DNA of 57,820 bases from Bacteroidales bacterium (GTDB lineage Bacteria; Bacteroidota; Bacteroidia; Bacteroidales; UBA10428), in NCBI GenBank assembly GCA_016935355.1, contig JAFGRC010000056.1:1-57820 (forward strand), written 5' to 3'. Positions 9,150 to 19,400 of this stretch are shown here, piece by piece (the first letter of the stretch is position 1; each line of letters starts with the position of its first letter). The notes beneath the pieces were generated by a model, which saw only the letters and a list, made by a program, of their open reading frames with translations, was not told the DNA's origin and searched no databases. The translations under genes and the position numbers were made by a program.

Positions 9150-11141
9150 TTATTCTGTCGATACCGCTTCACCGCTGAACATTTCACCTGCCAGATTTAC
9201 CTGTTCTGGATTCCCCAGAATATAAGCAATGTCTTTACCCTGGAAAACAATATCCGGTTCAGGATGTTCAATAATTTCCGTGCCTCTTTTTATTGCCAGC
9301 AGGGTAGCCCCGGTTTTTTTCCTCAATTCCGTTTGATACAGCGACTTGCCGTTGGCCGTGGATTTTTCTTCAACCGTAATGGCAGAAATGGTGATGTTCG
9401 AAAGTTCATCCAGTATGGATGGTCTGTTGATGATGTCCTTATCGGTGAAATCCCCCAGGTTCATGCTTCGTATGTGTGACAACATCCGTTGAATCTTCCT
9501 TTGAGGATATAATTTCTTTGCCAGGATCCGGTGAAATAAATTAATGGCGATCTCAAGCTTTTCGGGGAACACCTGATCCGCCCCGAGATTGTACAGGTGT
9601 TCCATATTCTCAATTAGCTTAGCCCTTACAATGATGTGCGCACTGCTGTTAAGTTTGTTTACCTTATCCGTTATTGCCATCGCAGCAATCATGTCACCGA
9701 CCGAAACGACAACGACATCAGCTTTATCAACATGGGCTTTCAACAAAATGGGCTCATTCACTGCGTCTCCATAAACGGCAATATCTCCCTTATTCAGCTT
9801 TTCCTTTACCAATGCCGGATCAAAAATTATGGAAACATGGGGTATATTATAATGTTTGGCCATTATCGACAATTTCAGTGCGCTCGGATCTTTCCCAATA
9901 ATGACCAGATGATTCCGGTATTCCGGTATTTCAATTTCCCTCAACGGAAACATGCCCTCCACCAGAAGTTTTGGCAACGGTAGCTTCAACAGAACATTGG
10001 CAAAGGGTAGTGAAATGTTCATCAGGAAAGGAGTCATTGCCATCGTTATAACCGTGACCGCAAGAAACAACTGGTAATAAAAACCGGACAATATTTCATA
10101 CTGAAGGCCCATTTTGGCGAGAACAAATGAGAATTCACCAACCTGGCACAGTGCAAGACCGATTACAACGGTACCCCGGAACGTATGACCCAGAATAAAA
10201 CCGGTGCCGCCCGCGATGAAAGTCTTTATCAACACAACCAAAAGCACACTGATGATAACCAGCGAAATATTATCCATAACGAAGTTGAGATCCAGTAACA
10301 TTCCGATGGATACGAAAAAGAAACTTGTAAAGGTATCTTTGAAGGGGATGAGATTTCCGAAGGCGTTATGACTGTATTGCGATTCCGAGATCATCAGGCC
10401 GGCCAGAAAGGCCCCGAAAGCAAGAGACATGCCCATGGAATATGTCAGCAATGCAATTGCAAAACAAATCAGGAAAATACTCATCATGAACAATTCCTGA
10501 TTTTTGGCCATTGCAATGAAGTGCAGCAGTCGTGGTAAAAGCCATTTATTTCCAACATAGACAAGACCTATGATCAACGTTGCCTTGAGTGTGAGTATCA
10601 ACAATTCATTTGTAAGGTCAATCGAATCATCGCCCAGAAGATTGGTGAACAACAACAGCGGTACCAGCAGCATATCCTGAAAAATCAATATACCCAGCAC
10701 CGTACGACCATAATTGGAGGTGAGTTCGGAGCGTTCCTGCAGAAGTTTCAGTACCAGTGCAGAACTGCTCAGGGCTGCAAGAAATCCGATAAACAATCCG
10801 CTCTGCCAGGTCATGTTATAAAAGTACGAAGTAAGATAAACAAGTGCCGCTGTGAATGAAACCTGCAACAACCCCCCGAAAAATACGATTCTCCTGATTT
10901 TGAGCAAATGTTTTAGAGAGAACTCCATACCAATTGTGAACAACAAAAAAATCACTCCGATTTCTGCAAGCAGTTCAATGTTATGCTCGGAACTGATCAG
11001 TCCAAGCAAATGGGGACCGGCTACGATACCGGTCATTAAATACCCCAGAATTGTAGGTATTCTGAGTTTTGTAAAAAGAAGATTTACCAGGGTGGATAAA
11101 GCAAATATGATTACGATATCCTTGAGAATCATCATTTCCAT
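9150..11141 (-). CDS. CPA2 family monovalent cation:proton antiporter with RCK domain
   Basis: A 663-residue inner-membrane transporter. The first 380 residues form the Na_H_exchanger domain with about 12 membrane helices (PTILGYLMTGIVAGPHL, FLLFTIGMEFSL, FGAFLAGLMISES). A Rossmann-like RCK/TrkA-N domain follows (about 412-530) and then a TrkA-C domain (about 570-655). This layout is that of KefB/KefC/YbaL-type K+ or Na+/H+ antiporters, which control cytoplasmic pH and K+ under stress. The usual GxGxxG of the RCK domain is altered to GKDPSA, so NAD(H)/nucleotide gating may be changed. It is monocistronic as far as the sequence shows. Confidence 0.9.
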   Translation of the reverse strand: MEMMILKDIVIIFALSTLVNLLFTKLRIPTILGYLMTGIVAGPHLLGLISSEHNIELLAEIGVIFLLFTIGMEFSLKHLLKIRRIVFFGGLLQVSFTAALVYLTSYFYNMTWQSGLFIGFLAALSSSALVLKLLQERSELTSNYGRTVLGILIFQDMLLVPLLLFTNLLGDDSIDLTNELLILTLKATLIIGLVYVGNKWLLPRLLHFIAMAKNQELFMMSIFLICFAIALLTYSMGMSLAFGAFLAGLMISESQYSHNAFGNLIPFKDTFTSFFFVSIGMLLDLNFVMDNISLVIISVLLVVLIKTFIAGGTGFILGHTFRGTVVIGLALCQVGEFSFVLAKMGLQYEILSGFYYQLFLAVTVITMAMTPFLMNISLPFANVLLKLPLPKLLVEGMFPLREIEIPEYRNHLVIIGKDPSALKLSIMAKHYNIPHVSIIFDPALVKEKLNKGDIAVYGDAVNEPILLKAHVDKADVVVVSVGDMIAAMAITDKVNKLNSSAHIIVRAKLIENMEHLYNLGADQVFPEKLEIAINLFHRILAKKLYPQRKIQRMLSHIRSMNLGDFTDKDIINRPSILDELSNITISAITVEEKSTANGKSLYQTELRKKTGATLLAIKRGTEIIEHPEPDIVFQGKDIAYILGNPEQVNLAGEMFSGEAVSTE

Positions 11142-11325
11142 ATCAGATCATAATAAATCACTAATAAACGCCATGGAAAAGTTAAAATTTTACCGACTAT
11201 TTTACAAGCAAACTTAAAACAAAGATCAGAATAATCCGAAACGAATGCGGCATCTTTCAACAGATGCATATCCGGTAAATGAAAAATCCGTTTTTTATCG
11301 CTTTTGGTTTCTTATTAAAAAATAA

Positions 11326-12501
11326 TTGCGCTTTTTTCTTTATTTTGCGGGCGTTTTGTTGTTGCTTGTGTATCAGAACCGGATAAGCATCCTGTTGTTT
11401 TCAATCCTTGAAGGGATCCTGCTTTTGTTTGCACAATCACCTGAGCAGGTAAGTATAGAAGCATGGGTGACAAATCCCGACCGGAGTGATCTGTTCAGCA
11501 AACAGGAAACAAATATACAGTTCAATAATAGTGGACGCCGCAGAGGAATCGGATCTGTCATTACCATTGACGATGGTATAAAAATGCAGTCAGTCGATGG
11601 TTTTGAATTTGCATTGACCGGCGGGAGTGCCTGGCTTATGATGAATATGCATCCTGCTGAGCGGATGAAACTGATTCATGAACTGTTCAGGATGGATGGC
11701 AATAATATAGGTGTCAGCTATGTAAGCCTGATCATAGGTGCTTCCGATCTGAACAATTTTGTATTTTCTTACAACGATCTGGGAGATAGCGAAACAGAAC
11801 CAAACCTTGATAAATTTAACCTGTCCCAGGATCGATTATCCTCTTACCATACTCAATGATCCTGAAGCCGTAAAAATATGTTGACGGATTCGCTTTCCAC
11901 CATTACGGCGGAGCATTAAGCGCGATGACGATCATGCATAATGCCCGTCCGGATAAGAATCTGTATTTTACAGAACAGATGGTGACCGAACAATCCGGCA
12001 GTACAACAATCGGCATTGCAGCTCGTGTTAAACAACTGATTGTTGGTGCAATGGGGAATTGGAGTAAAAATGTGATATTGTGGAACCTGGCCGCTGATCC
12101 GCTGAATGGTCCGCATACAGACAACGGTGGCTGCACCATGTGCCAGGGAGCTGTTACAATCGATCAGGACAGTATTACCAGAAACCTTGCCTATTATACG
12201 ATTGCTCATGCATCAAAATTTGTCATACCCGGATCAGTCAGGATTCAATCAACCGGGAATGGTGATATGGCGGTTGAACTGACCACAGATGAGGAATCCC
12301 AGGATGCCGTTGCAATGCGCGTAGCAGTAACCCGTAACTATGATTTTTTACCCAATGTGGCTTTCCTGACACCTGGAGGCAAAATTGTATTGATTGTTGC
12401 AAATGACACTTTTAATACAAATTCATTTATTATTCATCATGACGGAAAGGTACGCAAATATAAGACTCAGTCCAGGTGCGGCAGGTACGTATATCTGGTA
12501 A
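11326..12501 (+). pseudogene. GH30-type glucosidase/beta-1,6-glucanase relic
   Basis: The N-terminal part (11326-11838) reads as a GH30_3-like enzyme: a signal-like segment, TNPDRSDLF, VDGFEFALTGGSAWLM, GNNIGVSYVSLIIGASDLNN and FSYNDLGDSE. The frame then shifts. The next matching piece is DYPLTILNDPEAVK, one base out of frame in an A-run, followed by DGFAFHHYGGALSAM, RPDKNLYFTEQ (nucleophile region) and the beta-sandwich (VILWNLAADPLNGPHT, TIAHASKFVIPGSVRI). A last slip before the end restores PGAAGTYIW with a stop at 12499-12501. About 120 residues carrying the acid/base NE motif are missing. The gene cannot make active enzyme. Length and motif order are from family knowledge. Confidence 0.87.
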
Positions 12502-12571
12502 TTTCACTTTTTGTTGTTGCGCATCTCAAGCATCTTTTATTAAATTACGGAACTGAATCCGGCTTTCTTCT

Positions 12572-13615
12572 TTATTGTTCGCCTTTCCTTCCGAAAAAGA
12601 TCAGTCCCAGTTTGAAATTCACAAATGATGCCTGTATGGGCGTTCTTTGAACGAACAATCCTGCCCCCAGGTTAACTGCCAGCCTGTCGGAAACGTTCCG
12701 GTAAATTCCTGCTCCCGGATTGATGAACAATCCGGGTTCCTTCAGATTTTCGAAAACGAAAAGCAACCCGCCATCAGCAAAAAAATACGGTATGAAACCG
12801 GTCTCCTTTAAATTATATCGAAAATCCAGATAGACAGGAGCCGCCATTCCACCGTTATACGCATTCAGTCCGACACCGATCCCGGTCGCAAACCTTCTGT
12901 TGATGACATAACCGTTGATCATGTTGATGCTGTAGAAATGATGTGTGTATGGCACTGATATGATCTTCAAACCCGGAGCAGCTCCTATGTCGGTGTTGTT
13001 AAAATATCCGGACACGTCTTCTTCCTTTCTCAAACGCTCGGCTTCAGCCATTGCAGCAGAATCGGCAACAATCCTTTCATTCTGGTCACCGATTTTTTCA
13101 GCCAGCATGGTATTCGTTGTATTGATTTCCTGAAGCCGGACCTGCAAATCCTCAATCTGCGAATTTAAAGTATCAACCCTGGTGCTCAGTGTTTCATTTT
13201 CTGACAAATATTTATCGATTATGGTTTGAAGTTCTGCATTTTCACTCTTGAACTTCATGATCTGCTGATTGTTGGAAGCGTTAAGAGCCGAGAGCCTGGC
13301 GTTCCGCTCCAGGGCGGATTGCAGATCCGTCCCGAGGATTTCATTACGCAACATCAGAGTATCATTATTGAATTGAAAGGTCCTGATCTCATTTGACAGG
13401 GAATCCCGTTCCCTCTTATAGGCAGTTTCTGTCTCACTGAGTTTCAGTTCCAGATCATTCACCTGGTTATTTTTACCTGCCAGCAGAATGGCCAAAGCGA
13501 TCAGACCACCGCCGGCGACTGCTCCTCCAAACCACCAGAAAAAAGGAATGGCCCTCCTCTTTTCTTTCTGTTTATCCTGATTATTTACAGTATCCATATC
13601 TAGTGATTTATTCAT
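12572..13615 (-). CDS. Inner-membrane-anchored coiled-coil protein with a C-terminal barrel-like domain
   Basis: A 347-residue protein. After a basic cytoplasmic stub, one membrane helix lies at about 24-46 (FFWWFGGAVAGGGLIALAIL). Residues about 50-195 form a long heptad-rich coiled coil (LELKLSETETAYKRERDSL, LNSQIEDLQVRLQEINTT). Residues about 205-347 are rich in alternating aromatic/glycine strands (GVGLNAYNGGMAAPVYLDFR, FFADGGLLFVFE, LGLIFFG) like an outer-membrane beta-barrel or a porin-like fold. It could bridge inner and outer membrane. No named family was recognised. It stands alone between the GH30 relic and the GMP synthase subunit. Confidence 0.7.
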   Translation of the reverse strand: MNKSLDMDTVNNQDKQKEKRRAIPFFWWFGGAVAGGGLIALAILLAGKNNQVNDLELKLSETETAYKRERDSLSNEIRTFQFNNDTLMLRNEILGTDLQSALERNARLSALNASNNQQIMKFKSENAELQTIIDKYLSENETLSTRVDTLNSQIEDLQVRLQEINTTNTMLAEKIGDQNERIVADSAAMAEAERLRKEEDVSGYFNNTDIGAAPGLKIISVPYTHHFYSINMINGYVINRRFATGIGVGLNAYNGGMAAPVYLDFRYNLKETGFIPYFFADGGLLFVFENLKEPGLFINPGAGIYRNVSDRLAVNLGAGLFVQRTPIQASFVNFKLGLIFFGRKGEQ

Positions 13616-13662
13616 TATTCAATAATATTCTACGTAACAAAATAAAAAAAGTTTATTTCAGA

Positions 13663-14625
13663 TCATACTGCTTCTATGGTTGAAGGGGGTTTCGGTGCAA
13701 TGTTATAGGTAACACTGACCACTCCGGGAACCTCACGGATCAAATCCCCTGCAAGCCGTTCGAGAATTTCGAACGAAAGCCTTACAGGAGTAGCTGTACG
13801 TGCATCCACGCTGTCCCAGCAGCGTATCTCGACCTGCTGGCCAAAATCACGTTTGCCGTCCCGCATCCCCGTTACCCGGTCTTCATGAAGGATGGCCATG
13901 TACTGAAAAGCACCGGATGTTTTCAGGATACGCTCCACTATTGTGGTTGCCCTGCGAACGGTTTCGATCCTTTCAGGTGTTGCTTCCCCAATCACTCGTG
14001 CAGCAAGTGCCGGACCGGGGAAAGGGATCCGTGAGAACAATTCTGAAGGAAGTCCCAGAACACGTCCAACTTCCCGTACGCTGTCCTTCCGTAATTGAAT
14101 CAGCGGTTCAATGATCCGGTAGCCAAAAGCCTTTTGCGGGTCGATTCCCAGCTGTTCAAAAACATTATGCTGTCTTTTTATTCCTGCGACCGTTTCATCG
14201 ATATCGGTAAGAATCGTGCCCTGAAGCAGGAATTTTGCCCTGCTTTCCCTGACAATCCGTCCGAATACATCCCTGTAAAAAGTAGATGTTATGGCTTCGC
14301 GCTTTTCCTCTGGGTCAACGATTCCCTTCAAAGCCTTAAAAAACTCATTTCGTGCATCAACTACTTCAACATTCACACCCAGGTTGCGGAACATTTCAGC
14401 AACCTGTAACGGTTCACCTTCCCGCATCAGACCGTTTTCAATGATGACGGTTTTCAGCCGGCTCCCCAAAGCTTTATGCCCAAGCAATGTAACTACCGAA
14501 GAATCAACACCTCCGGAAAGTGCGTTGATGGCAATTCCGTCACCGACAATTTTTCTGATCTCGTCGACCTTTTCTCTGATGAATGTATTGGCATTCAGTT
14601 CCTGCAGGGTAATTTCTTTATTCAT
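13663..14625 (-). CDS. GMP synthase ATP-pyrophosphatase subunit (stand-alone GuaA C-terminal half)
   Basis: A 320-residue protein matching the synthetase half of GMP synthase: the PP-loop SGGVDSS at 37-43, LLQGTILTDI, PFPGPALAARVIGEATPERI, and the C-terminal dimerisation tail ending KPPSTIEAV. In the family this domain adenylates XMP and aminates it with ammonia supplied by a glutaminase. The glutamine amidotransferase domain normally fused in bacteria is absent, and no separate one is in the window. It lies 28 bases after the nucleotide-sugar dehydrogenase and is probably in its operon. It could be a two-subunit GMP synthase as in archaea, or a paralogue using XMP-like chemistry for another nucleotide product. 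Confidence 0.82.
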   Translation of the reverse strand: MNKEITLQELNANTFIREKVDEIRKIVGDGIAINALSGGVDSSVVTLLGHKALGSRLKTVIIENGLMREGEPLQVAEMFRNLGVNVEVVDARNEFFKALKGIVDPEEKREAITSTFYRDVFGRIVRESRAKFLLQGTILTDIDETVAGIKRQHNVFEQLGIDPQKAFGYRIIEPLIQLRKDSVREVGRVLGLPSELFSRIPFPGPALAARVIGEATPERIETVRRATTIVERILKTSGAFQYMAILHEDRVTGMRDGKRDFGQQVEIRCWDSVDARTATPVRLSFEILERLAGDLIREVPGVVSVTYNIAPKPPSTIEAV

Positions 14626-14653
14626 AATACCATTACCTTTAAAATAAATGTTT

Positions 14654-16288
14654 TTATGCTTTTCTTATTTCATCTTTTATACGCTGAATGTGTCCACGCC
14701 CCAAACCCTTTACTTCACAGCCAAGATGCAGATAGCGTCTGATCTTTTCATCCGTCAGGATTCCAAAACAATCAATTATTGCAGCGGATTTACCGATTTT
14801 GCTAACCACCTCATCGGGGTCAAGATTGAGGTAAATCTCATGGCGTACTGCCAGGATTACAGCATCAGCATCTTTCAGGGCTTTATCCAGATCCTGTTCG
14901 ACATGCATATCCTTTAGTTTCTCCTGATTTCGGAAAAACCGTGCTTTGCTTTGTCCCACACCCGGATAAGTATCCTGCATTTCAAACTCCCACCAGTGTT
15001 CTACATAAGGGTCGTGAACCCTGATTTCGGCACCCATTTCCGCCAGTTTCCTGATTACAATTTCAGAGCCGCTGTAGCGTGTATCTCCGACATCCTCACG
15101 ATAGGACGCACCGAGTACCAGAACTTCCGCTGCAGCGACTGCCTGACCCATATTGCGCAGTGCATCGCGGGTAAGCTGTCCGACATGCAGACCACGCGTA
15201 TCATTGATATTTATGGCCAGCGGTGTAATTTTAAAAATATTATCATCAAAACCAAGTATATGTTTATAAGCCCATAAACCCAGTCCCCCGTCCTTGGGCA
15301 GACAATATCCCCCGATGCCCGGACCGGGGAAAATTATATTGTTGTGGGTCGGCCGCATCTTAATGGCTTTCAGGACTTTGATCAGATCCACCCCGTTACG
15401 TTCAGCAAAAAGGCTCCATTCATCCAGAAAAGCCAGAATGGTTGCCCTGTAACTGTTTTCAACGATCTTGGCCGTTTCCGACTCGATGGGACGATCCATT
15501 ACCGTAAGGGGGAATTTATCCGTGTTCAATACTTCATTCAGGAATTTCACCACAAGTTGCCGGGATTCTTTATTGATACCGCTGCATACCCTCCAGAAAT
15601 CACGGATGCTGGCCACGTAATCACGACCTGGCATGACCCGCTCATAGCTGTGGGCCAGCAGCGGGTCAGATTCAATACCCCGTTTTTCAAATATCTTTTT
15701 CATGATCGGATAGGCAACCTGTTCAGTGGTACCGGGAGCGACTGTAGTTTCGATCAGGACAAGGGCACCGGGTGGTATGTGTTCTGCAATAATACCAATT
15801 GAGGATTCCAAAGCTGCCATATCGGTCTTTCCATTACGGACGTTGCCAAGTTCTGCCTTCAGATAATCGCACTGCACATCAACAACAACCACATCAGCAA
15901 GCTTCAGGACATCGTATGTATAGGTTGCAATTAAGGTTTTTTTCTCATTCACACAACGGGTGATCATCGGATCCACCTCAGGATCCTCGGCTTTTACGGG
16001 AGAGATCCCGCGATTAAGAATGGGGATCTTCCAGTAACTCCGGGAGCTCGGGCGCTGCATTCCGATCACAAATTTTGACGGCCGTCCCTTTTCGTCAACG
16101 GTATCGGCAACAATAGCCGCCATGACCGCACCAACGAATCCAATTCCCATAACCACAACGATCTCACGATTCCTGGACCGCTCTTCGCCAATACGTTTTT
16201 TAAGGCGCTCGAATTCCTCCTTATACTCTTCAGGTTTTGGCAACGGAAATTTCTCGCCTCCCGGACTGATGGAAACATTTTCACTCAT
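14654..16288 (-). CDS. Nucleotide-sugar dehydrogenase (UDP-glucose/GDP-mannose dehydrogenase family)
   Basis: A 544-residue enzyme with all core motifs: the N-terminal NAD site GIGFVG at 48-53, IETTVAPGTTE, the ENSYRA helix, the catalytic Cys329 in GIGGYCLPKDGG, and a C-terminal UDP-binding domain (LGASYREDVGDTRYSGSE). The family oxidises UDP-hexoses or -HexNAc to uronic acids with two NAD+ for surface polysaccharide. It is about 100 residues longer than common members; a charged N-terminal extension of about 40 residues is visible. It precedes the GMP synthase subunit by 28 bases. The exact sugar cannot be determined; WecC/TviB-type or UDP-glucose dehydrogenase are both possible. Confidence 0.87.
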   Translation of the reverse strand: MSENVSISPGGEKFPLPKPEEYKEEFERLKKRIGEERSRNREIVVVMGIGFVGAVMAAIVADTVDEKGRPSKFVIGMQRPSSRSYWKIPILNRGISPVKAEDPEVDPMITRCVNEKKTLIATYTYDVLKLADVVVVDVQCDYLKAELGNVRNGKTDMAALESSIGIIAEHIPPGALVLIETTVAPGTTEQVAYPIMKKIFEKRGIESDPLLAHSYERVMPGRDYVASIRDFWRVCSGINKESRQLVVKFLNEVLNTDKFPLTVMDRPIESETAKIVENSYRATILAFLDEWSLFAERNGVDLIKVLKAIKMRPTHNNIIFPGPGIGGYCLPKDGGLGLWAYKHILGFDDNIFKITPLAININDTRGLHVGQLTRDALRNMGQAVAAAEVLVLGASYREDVGDTRYSGSEIVIRKLAEMGAEIRVHDPYVEHWWEFEMQDTYPGVGQSKARFFRNQEKLKDMHVEQDLDKALKDADAVILAVRHEIYLNLDPDEVVSKIGKSAAIIDCFGILTDEKIRRYLHLGCEVKGLGRGHIQRIKDEIRKA

Positions 16289-16368
16289 ATTTTTCTGATT
16301 TTACGGGGTTAAATGATAATTCACCGGAAATATTTAATAATGCTTAAATATACAAAATATGAAAAGGT

Positions 16369-16455
16369 ATGCAAAAGAAAATGGTTGCTGAGATCAACGA
16401 TGCGATTAACAATGCTTTTAACAATACATTCAATGAAGCGATTAATGATGTATAA
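16369..16455 (+). CDS. Possible 28-residue peptide (uncertain)
   Basis: The gap 16289-16494 contains an ATG frame encoding MQKKMVAEINDAINNAFNNT and eight more residues before TAA. The peptide is regular, with Ala/Ile/Phe and Asn/Asp/Glu alternating about every 3-4 residues, so it would form an amphipathic helix. No clear ribosome binding site is visible and no family is recognised. It could be a short gene, a gene relic, or chance. Confidence 0.2.
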   Translation: MQKKMVAEINDAINNAFNNTFNEAINDV

Positions 16456-16494
16456 AATGTGATCTGTTTAAATCCGGAGGTCTCACGGAAATCT

Positions 16495-19400
16495 TTAAAA
16501 GCTCATATTCAAACCAAAGATGATCTGCTTTGGAGCCGGGTCTCCTCCATTGTATATTCCCATGGATGAACCGCCGGGACCGGAAATACTGATACCGGGA
16601 TCCAGACCGGTATGATCTTTAATATAAGTCCATATGTTCTCCGTCTGAAGATAAATCCTCAGGCTTCTGACATTAAACCTGTTTGTCAGCTCCGAAGGCA
16701 ATGTATATCCGATTTGCAGCTGTTTCAGACGGATATAGGTCGCATCTTCAACGAAATAATCTGTTGCATACTTATTGGAATACAAATCGTTCAGATCATG
16801 TTTGGGCAGTCTTGCATTTGTATTCTCCGGGGTCCATGATTCATAAAGCATCCGGGTACTCCTGTTATACTGGAACGTATTAAAATCAATATTGTACCGG
16901 ATCAGATTGAAAATGTCACCCCCCTGATTCCAGAAAATAAAACCGCTAAGATCCAGATTCCTGTATGTCAGAAAAACATAAAACCCGACCTGAAAATCAG
17001 GATGCGGATCACCGATGTATGTCCTGTCGTTGTCATTGATCACATGATCACCATTCACATCCTCAATTTTCCATCGCCCTTCAGCCGGAGGCAGCCATGT
17101 ATTCATTGTTGCGGCATTATAGGCATCAACCTCTGCCTGTGAGTTGAAAAATCCTTCAATCCTGTAACCGTAAAACATGGAAACCGGATATCCCTGTTTT
17201 GTTAGCGTTACATAACCCATTCTTGTTCCTCCTCCGGCAATGGCTGAACTTGGATTTTCGGTCAGTTTCAATACTTCATTTTTATATGCTGAAAAATCTG
17301 CCGCAACCTCGTAACCCAATTCCCCTGCAATCTTACCCCTCCAGGTAAATGTGGCATCCACACCCCTGTTCTGCATTTCACCCGTATATATTAACGGTTC
17401 TGCAGTCGGGGAACCGACCAGCAGGTCTTTTGATCTTTTAATATAATAATCAAAATTCATGGAAATATTACCTGCAAGAAGTGTTGCATCCAAACCCAGA
17501 TTTGTTGATATGACTTTTTCCATAATTGCATTCAGGTTACCCGTAACACCATGGCCGGCACGAAGCTTCAGATCATTAAGCCATGTCAGGTTTTCCATAA
17601 GCCGTTCACCGGAGATTCGCCATCCTGCCGCGACAGCAGGGAAATAATGGTATTTGTTGTCATCCTCAGGTCCGGATGGCCTGTCACTTCGTAAAGTGAC
17701 ATTTATCAGATATTTACCGGAAAAGTTATAGTCAACCCTCCCGAATATTGAGAACCATGAATGGTCAAAATATGTTCCGGTTGTGGCCTGGATAATTGCA
17801 TCCTTACGTGCCTCATCATCAATTTCATATGCTTCTCTTGCGGAGTTGAGATCCTGAACATATGTATCGAGGTATTCAGTCCCGAGCAGGATTTTAACAT
17901 TGTGGAAACCTGATGTCTTTGAATAATTCAGTGTATTTGTGAAAATCCAGTTTGTATGATGTCCCCAGTTTTTCGAAAGGATGCTTGGAGCAGGGTAGTT
18001 TTCCGCATGCTCATAAGTCGCCATGGTGTAATTCTTGTTTATTCCGGACAGATGGTTCATACCTATTGATGAATGAAAAATAACACCTCTTAACAAAGTG
18101 ACATCAACGAATGCATTTCCAAAAACACCATAGTAGTAATCACCGTCAAACCGGTTCCGCCACGCATTGGTAACGGGATTGCCCATGCCTGTGCTTATAA
18201 TTCCGGGAGCTGCGCTGCTGGCAGGATTTCTGGCAATATCATAAACCGGGCAAAGCGAAGGCATGTTCCAGGCATTTCCATTCCCTGCATTCCTTCCTTC
18301 TGAATAGGACACCTGTATATTCTCGCCAAAGCTGATCCTTGAGCCGTTAAAAGCAGCATTTGACCGTAATGTATACCTTCTGAAAAAAGTATACCGGTCA
18401 GCCACATGATCCCTGTCAAAGAAATTTCCTGACATCAGATATTGAACACGTTCTTTGCCTCCTGATATATTGATCTGCAGGTTGTGCATGGATGCAGGAT
18501 TGTAGACCTCGCCGAACCAGTCAGTATTGCCTGCTTTCACAATCTGATGTGTTGCAAAGTCATAATTCTCAGGATCTACATATTCGGCAAAAAGTTCCGG
18601 GTCAGAAATCCTCAGGCTTTCAAGTATTGTCCCCCCGGTCCTGGAACCGTTGTCATTCACCAGAATATATTCAGGTATCAGGGGTTCCGGCCCGTTTCCA
18701 TACTGAGGATGCCACCAGTTACCGTCATCATAAGTCCGGCCGGCACCTTCCATCTGCAGCCAGTACAAATCACCCCATTCTTCGGCATCAAGCAGATCCG
18801 GAAAATCGTTTTTACTAACGTAATTAATTCCGAAATAATAATTTACATCAAGTTTTAACGGACCGGCTACACCCCGGTTGGTAGTTATGACAATTACGCC
18901 CCCTGCGGCACGGCCTCCGTATATTGCAGCTGAAGATGCATCTTTTAGAACCTGCACCGTTTCGATATCATTGGGATTTAGTCTGCCGATATCCCCCGGA
19001 ATACCGTCAATGATATACAGCGGGTCGCAGGAGCCAAAAGAACCGAAACCGCGAATCCTGACTTCAGGCAACCCGCTGACGGAACCTTCGCTGCTAACAT
19101 TGACACCTGCAGTGCGTCCCTGAAGCTGTACACTGGTAAAAGCGGAAGGTGTGCGCAGCATACTCGCCGTGTTCACCAATGATACCGAACCGGTAATATC
19201 TTTCTTTCTTTCCGGAGCATAACCTGTTATCACCATTTTATTCAGATCCCGGGTCTCCTCAACCATGATTACGTTAACCACGGATCTTCCTGAAACAACA
19301 ATTTCCTGTTTCTGATATCCTTCAAGACTGAAAATCAGCATCCGGGCATCAGAAGCAATTGTTACCGCAAAAGAACCATCTTCCCCGGTGATTGTACCGG

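Noticed and set aside
14291-14647. Antisense open frames over the GMP synthase subunit and the nucleotide-sugar dehydrogenase.
   Set aside because: They are mirror frames of strongly supported minus-strand enzymes and have no own motifs.
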